Of a stretch of DNA of 9,285 bases, positions 6,108-9,285 are shown piece after piece (position 1 is the first letter of the stretch; each line of letters opens with the position of its first letter). Under the pieces are notes generated by a model, which saw nothing but the letters and a program-made list of their open reading frames with translations, ran no database searches and was not told where the DNA came from. This DNA comes from Candidatus Heimdallarchaeota archaeon (GTDB lineage: Archaea > Asgardarchaeota > Heimdallarchaeia > Heimdallarchaeales > Heimdallarchaeaceae): contig DAOVRE010000043.1 in NCBI GenBank assembly GCA_030628305.1, forward strand, positions 1 to 9,285, in the 5' to 3' direction. Both the position numbers and the translations under genes were made by a program.

Positions 6108-7439
6108 ATGCTTACACTTCGCCAAAAAATCTATTATGGTATTTGTCGTTTCGGGACAACTATTCTTCTAAACATTGTTTTTGTGGCTACTTTTTGGATG
6201 TATAGCAATACAATAAATTTGGATCCTATGTTAAATGGTATCGGAAACGCTGTGGGAAAATTGGTTATAGGCATATCGTCATTTTTCTTTGGCTTTGTTT
6301 CTGACTCTCTATCTTCTTCCACGGCTAAATATGGAAGAAGAAAACTTTTCATTTTGATAGGCGCACCCTTGCTAGGTCTTTCGTTTACAATGTTATTTAT
6401 CCCTCATTATATCATTCCAAGTGGTAGTCAAACTGGAATGTTTTTGTGGTTGCTAATCTGGAATTCATTATTTCATTTCTTCTACGGTTTTCTGCTGACA
6501 CCATATCAATCATGGCTACCTGAAATAACCAAACCTGATGAAGGAGTTGGTGTTTCAACTATAATGAATGTCACCAATCTTGCTGGTGGTGCAGTTGGCT
6601 CTGGATTCTCTTTACTTATGGCCGGGGTCATAGAAGAATCTGGCGGGGTGGTAGGAAATGCAACAATATTTTTATTGTCATTTGCAATACTTTTTTCTGT
6701 TATTGAAATTGTTATGTTTATTCCAGCTTTGGTCTCCATAAAAGAGAAACATGTAGCAACAGAGAAAAAGAATATCTGGAAAGAACTGAAGGTTACTCTG
6801 AAAAACAAAAACTACGTTGTCTGGATGATTAGTTATGCAATTCTAAGTATTGGAATAACACTTACTTCCGCTCTGATGCTGGATTTCGTGCAAGTAGTGC
6901 TTGGGTTGAATACGACGCTTGATAATTTTATTTTTGCTGCTTTAATGTTTGTAGCAATGGTCATTGGATTCTTTACGTGGTCAGCGGTGTCAAAGAAGAA
7001 AGGAATAAAAATCTCGTTGATAATTTCATATAGCTTTCTCTTAATTTGGATGCCATTAACTCCCTTAGTTGGAAAAATTCCTTTAGTTCCTCTAATTGTA
7101 CAAGGATATATATTTGGATTTTTTGCAGTTTTTGGAATGTCTGCTGCTTTTCTATTCCCCTATGTCATTATTGCTGATATAGCCGATAAGGATGAGAAAG
7201 ATACAAAGCAGAATAGGTCTGGGGTCTATACTGGATTCAAAAGTATTCCTACCAATATTGCACAAGCTGGTGGGTTCATTCTAGTAGGATATTTGAGTTC
7301 TTTAGATAATAATGTTGGTCTAATATGGCTTGGACCAATCGTTACAGTGTTTTTAGTAATTGCTTTGCCAATAATGCTGTTTGGTAATTACGATCCATTC
7401 AAGAAAAAAGCAAAACATATGCCTATGGAAACTGAATAA
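6108..7439 (+). CDS. MFS transporter of the glycoside-pentoside-hexuronide (MelB-like) family
   Basis: The 443-residue integral membrane protein has about 12 predicted helices. It probably symports a sugar, glycoside or similar organic solute with a cation. Family marks are Asp66 in FGFVSDS at the end of helix II, the cytosolic loop 2-3 motif YGRRKLFI (75-82) followed by GAPLLG, and the ADIADKDEKDTKQNRSGVYTG block in the second half (about 356-376), which corresponds to the MelB/GPH loop 10-11 signature. A central cytosolic loop rich in Lys (EKHVATEKKNIWKELK) separates the halves. The length is normal for the family. An SD 6 nt ahead fixes the start. There is no sugar-metabolism gene next to it in this window, so the substrate cannot be deduced; some relatives carry sulfonates or other non-sugar solutes. 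Confidence 0.87.
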   Translation: MLTLRQKIYYGICRFGTTILLNIVFVATFWMYSNTINLDPMLNGIGNAVGKLVIGISSFFFGFVSDSLSSSTAKYGRRKLFILIGAPLLGLSFTMLFIPHYIIPSGSQTGMFLWLLIWNSLFHFFYGFLLTPYQSWLPEITKPDEGVGVSTIMNVTNLAGGAVGSGFSLLMAGVIEESGGVVGNATIFLLSFAILFSVIEIVMFIPALVSIKEKHVATEKKNIWKELKVTLKNKNYVVWMISYAILSIGITLTSALMLDFVQVVLGLNTTLDNFIFAALMFVAMVIGFFTWSAVSKKKGIKISLIISYSFLLIWMPLTPLVGKIPLVPLIVQGYIFGFFAVFGMSAAFLFPYVIIADIADKDEKDTKQNRSGVYTGFKSIPTNIAQAGGFILVGYLSSLDNNVGLIWLGPIVTVFLVIALPIMLFGNYDPFKKKAKHMPMETE

Positions 7440-7515
7440 AAAAAATGAATTTTGTGTGATTGAATAGTCTAATTCAAAATGTAAAAACATGCTTAAAAGA
7501 AAGGCAAAAAAGAGG

Positions 7516-7641
7516 CTAGTTACCCATGTAGCCATTTTTAACTGCTAAGGTTAATTGCTCAACAATTGAATGCTTTCTGGTTAATCTAGCGTGTAATTGG
7601 TAATCCTTTGTATTTTTTCCGGTTTTTAGTTTTGCTGCCAT
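7516..7641 (-). CDS. Small basic protein of 41 residues, unidentified
   Basis: The reading frame gives 41 codons from the ATG at 7641-7639 to TAG at 7516. The product begins MAAKLKTGKNTKDYQ and ends LTLAVKNGYMGN. It has six Lys, two Arg and two His against one Asp and one Glu, so it is strongly basic, with a likely helix in HSIVEQLTLAVKN. Two signals support it: the minus strand has AGGTG (7650-7654) 8 nt before the ATG, and a TATA-like CTTTATTAATT ends near 7693, placing transcription start near 7670. The frame extends upstream to another ATG at 7686 (56 codons, with a CCC cluster), but that start would lie before the predicted transcript. The basic composition would suit binding to RNA, ribosomes or DNA; this is inference, and I do not recognise a family. 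Confidence 0.45.
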   Translation of the reverse strand: MAAKLKTGKNTKDYQLHARLTRKHSIVEQLTLAVKNGYMGN

Positions 7642-7649
7642 TTTTTTTG

Positions 7650-7654
7650 CACCT
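7650..7654 (-). promoter_or_regulatory. Shine-Dalgarno AGGTG of the 41-residue ORF
   Basis: The minus strand reads AGGTG, then CAAAAAAA, then ATG. The match to the archaeal anti-SD is good and the 8-nt spacing normal. It favours the ATG at 7641 over the in-frame ATG at 7686. Confidence 0.4.
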
Positions 7655-7690
7655 AACCTACAACAGCAAATCTTTTTATTAAGCATTTGC

Positions 7691-7703
7691 TTAATTAATA
7701 AAG
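7691..7703 (-). promoter_or_regulatory. TATA box ahead of the 41-residue ORF
   Basis: The minus strand reads CTTTATTAATTAA, a good box A. A start about 26 nt downstream (near 7670) would give a leader of about 29 nt that includes the SD at 7650-7654. The order TATA, SD, ATG is coherent. Confidence 0.4.
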
Positions 7704-7835
7704 AAAAGAGTTTAACTTGTTGGGATAATCTGTAAACTTCTACTTATATTAGGTAATACATTTGATTTCATCTCTGTATTTGAAAGTGAATCGATTAAAC
7801 CAAATGGTTAAAGCTCACCCAACATCACTCACAAC

Positions 7836-7844
7836 ATTTAAGAT
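7836..7844 (+). promoter_or_regulatory. Probable TATA box of the AP endonuclease gene
   Basis: ATTTAAGAT is centred 28 nt before the ATG at 7868, consistent with a leaderless or near-leaderless start. A second AT-rich element (AATTTATAT, 7856-7864) is too close to the ATG to serve it. Confidence 0.4.
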
Positions 7845-7867
7845 AGAATTCTAATAATTTATATCAT

Positions 7868-8662
7868 ATGAGTGAAATAACTCTAATTTCTTGGAATGTT
7901 AATGGTATTCGAGCAGTATCTAAAAAAGAAGTTCATGAGAATCTAAAGTTCAACGATTGGTTGAATAAAACATCTCCTGATCTTTTGTGTATACAAGAGA
8001 CAAAAGCTCAAATTAATCAGCTCGCAGACAATCTTATCAGTCCTCATGGTTACAAAAGTTATTGGCATTCAGCTGAAAGAAAAGGTTATAGTGGTGTAGC
8101 TACCTACTCCAAAACTAAGCCTGTTAGAGTAAATAACAATCTCGGAATAGAAAAATTCGATGTTGAAGGAAGAGTTGTAGAAACAGAATTTAACAACTTT
8201 ACATTATTTAATGTATATTTCCCAAATGGAAAATTGAACAAAGAAAGATTACGATATAAACTGGATTTTTACGATGCTTTTCTAGACTATGTAATAAAAT
8301 TGAAAGAGGAAGGTAAATCAATTATCATTTGTGGAGATGTCAATACAGCTCATGCTGAAATTGACTTAACTCATGCTAAAGCTAATGAAAATATATCTGG
8401 ATTTCTTGAAGAAGAGCGGGAATGGATTGACAGATTAATCGCTGCAGGTTTTATAGATTCTTTTAGAAAATTTAACAAGGGTCCAGAACACTATACCTGG
8501 TGGTCCATGAGAAATATTGGTGCACGAGATAGAAACGTTGGATGGCGAATCGACTATTTCTTTGTTTCAAAGGATTTGGAAGATAAGCTTACAGATGCTT
8601 ACATGTTGTCTGATGTAATGGGTTCAGATCATTGCCCTATAGTTTTAAAGCTGAAATTATAA
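7868..8662 (+). CDS. xth: Exodeoxyribonuclease III / AP endonuclease (Xth family)
   Basis: The 264-residue enzyme cleaves DNA 5' to abasic sites in base excision repair, and in this family often also has 3'-5' exonuclease and 3'-phosphatase activity; it needs a divalent metal. All catalytic elements of the exonuclease-endonuclease-phosphatase fold are visible: SWNVNGIR with Asn10, LCIQETK with Glu44 (metal ligand), NVYFPNG with Tyr117, GDVNTAH with Asp157 and Asn159, TWWS (210-213), GWRIDYFFVS with Asp229, and the closing GSDHCPI with Asp254/His255. The length matches the family. The ATG is two residues before the first strand, so the start is secure. The protein is cytosolic. The gene overlaps the convergent methyltransferase by 6 nt and appears to be monocistronic. 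No residue is missing, so it should be active. Confidence 0.96.
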   Translation: MSEITLISWNVNGIRAVSKKEVHENLKFNDWLNKTSPDLLCIQETKAQINQLADNLISPHGYKSYWHSAERKGYSGVATYSKTKPVRVNNNLGIEKFDVEGRVVETEFNNFTLFNVYFPNGKLNKERLRYKLDFYDAFLDYVIKLKEEGKSIIICGDVNTAHAEIDLTHAKANENISGFLEEEREWIDRLIAAGFIDSFRKFNKGPEHYTWWSMRNIGARDRNVGWRIDYFFVSKDLEDKLTDAYMLSDVMGSDHCPIVLKLKL

Positions 8663-9285
8663 TCCACTTGCTTTTTTCACTTTTACAATTAGGAAATAAG
8701 GAACGAGTTCCATGTCAAGATATGTGTCTCGTGGAAATTTTTCTTTCAATTCCTCGGAGGCTTGAGGTTCACTCATCTCAGTAATAACCATATTTACTTC
8801 TTGTAAAGCATTAATATAATCACTAATTGTTCTTTGGAAATATAGTAAATTGACAGAAACACTTTTACCTTGCACTAATGTAGGTCTTTTCTGGAAGTAA
8901 TTTTTTATTATCCGTATTTTATCTTCATTTCTTTGACTATCTTTAGGGATTCTTACAGTTGTTGTAGTTGGAACTGAAAAACATGGGTGCGTTATGCTAA
9001 AAACAAAGATACCATTTTCTGTCAAAACCTCTGATATTTGTTTGAGCAATGATTTATAATTCTCAATATCCATGATGGCCATATTACAAACTACTTTGTC
9101 AAAAGATTCTTTACCGAATGTTCCAGAAATTTTTAGAGCATCACTTTTTAGGTAGTTTATCCCTAATCTTTCTTCACACTCTCTCTTTGTTGCATAATCG
9201 ATCATATTAGAATAATCTATCCCCGTTACTCGTGCTCCTTTATTTGCTAAATGACGTGCTACTGTTCCTTCCCCACAAGCAACAT
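8657..9285 (-). CDS. Class I SAM-dependent methyltransferase, 5' end beyond the right edge
   Basis: The frame stays open from the stop at 8657 to the window end, giving 208 visible residues; the first visible residues are VACGEGTVARHLANKG. That is SAM-binding motif I (ACGEGT), followed by the GIDYS strand end whose acidic residue binds the ribose, then SDAL (motif II region) and FDKVVCNMAIMDIENY (motif III/IV). An ENGIFVFSITHPCFS strand with the HPCF signature of UbiE/Methyltransf_11-like enzymes comes next. An ATG at 9205 lies after motif I, so it cannot be the true start; the real N terminus, perhaps 40 or so residues more, is outside the window. The C-terminal part (ISDYINALQEV, MSEPQASEE, PYFLIVKVKK) is the usual cap and last strands. 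The methyl acceptor is unknown. Confidence 0.9.
   Translation of the reverse strand, partial: VACGEGTVARHLANKGARVTGIDYSNMIDYATKRECEERLGINYLKSDALKISGTFGKESFDKVVCNMAIMDIENYKSLLKQISEVLTENGIFVFSITHPCFSVPTTTTVRIPKDSQRNEDKIRIIKNYFQKRPTLVQGKSVSVNLLYFQRTISDYINALQEVNMVITEMSEPQASEELKEKFPRDTYLDMELVPYFLIVKVKKASGL

Larger units (their letters stand above)
7440..7867. other. 428-nt gap between transporter and AP endonuclease
   Basis: Apart from a small minus-strand ORF (7516-7641) with its promoter and SD, and the promoter of the gene at 7868, this stretch shows no RNA gene, no repeat array and no strong hairpin. It is AT-rich with several homopolymer runs. A 7-bp inverted repeat (TGTTGGG at 7718-7724, CCCAACA at 7818-7824) encloses no recognisable tRNA arms. 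Confidence 0.5.

Noticed and set aside
7353..7535. Minus-strand 60-codon frame at the transporter 3' end
   Set aside because: It is antisense to the coding end of the transporter and is a Phe-rich shadow; the better-supported small ORF in this gap is the one at 7516-7641 in another frame.
7718..7824. 7-bp inverted repeat TGTTGGG/CCCAACA reminiscent of a tRNA acceptor stem
   Set aside because: No T-arm (GTTCRA-type loop), D-arm or anticodon arm can be drawn between the arms, and the spacing is too long for an ordinary tRNA.
1..9285. Search for CRISPR arrays, insertion sequences, toxin-antitoxin pairs or a defence island
   Set aside because: No regularly spaced repeats, no transposase, nuclease-helicase or integrase genes were seen. 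The zinc-protein pair has the size of a toxin-antitoxin pair, but its members are paralogues with the same putative metal site, so it does not fit.

Overview
The window reads as a piece of an AT-rich archaeal chromosome, probably from an Asgard (Heimdallarchaeia-like) lineage. Signs seen in the sequence for Archaea are TATA/box A elements about 25 nt ahead of start codons (leaderless transcripts) at several genes, a few Shine-Dalgarno (GAGGT/AGGTG) leaders, and a deazaflavin (F420)-type enzyme. The Asgard assignment is an inference. It rests on the style of the TPR protein with a small C-terminal alpha/beta domain, the HEAT-repeat protein, the small CxxC...CxxH proteins and the membrane-tethered secreted protein. 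No rRNA, tRNA, CRISPR array, insertion sequence or integrase was seen.

Layout. At the left edge the first 19 codons of a minus-strand gene run off the window. A plus-strand F420/deazaflavin-dependent nitroreductase-family gene (171-731) follows. It converges, with a 4-nt gap, on a long run of minus-strand genes. In their own reading order from right to left these are a HEAT-repeat protein (5929-5045), two tandem paralogous small putative zinc proteins (4965-4717 and 4712-4482), a 652-residue TPR protein with a conserved-looking C-terminal domain (4304-2346), a four-helix membrane protein (2282-1833) and a secreted, C-terminally anchored protein with an HTSHGSQ motif (1713-736).

The right part is mostly plus strand: a 12-helix MFS transporter of the GPH (MelB-like) family (6108-7439), a 428-nt gap, and an exonuclease III-type AP endonuclease (7868-8662). 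The last gene is a minus-strand SAM methyltransferase whose 5' end lies beyond the right edge. It overlaps the endonuclease tail to tail by 6 nt. The gap holds a 41-codon minus-strand ORF with its own TATA box and Shine-Dalgarno sequence, which looks like a real small gene.

No single pathway links these genes. They look like individually promoted units, apart from the zinc-protein pair, which is almost certainly co-transcribed. The less ordinary content is the tandem small zinc-protein pair, the TPR protein with its C-terminal domain, the anchored HTSHGSQ protein and the hidden 41-aa ORF.
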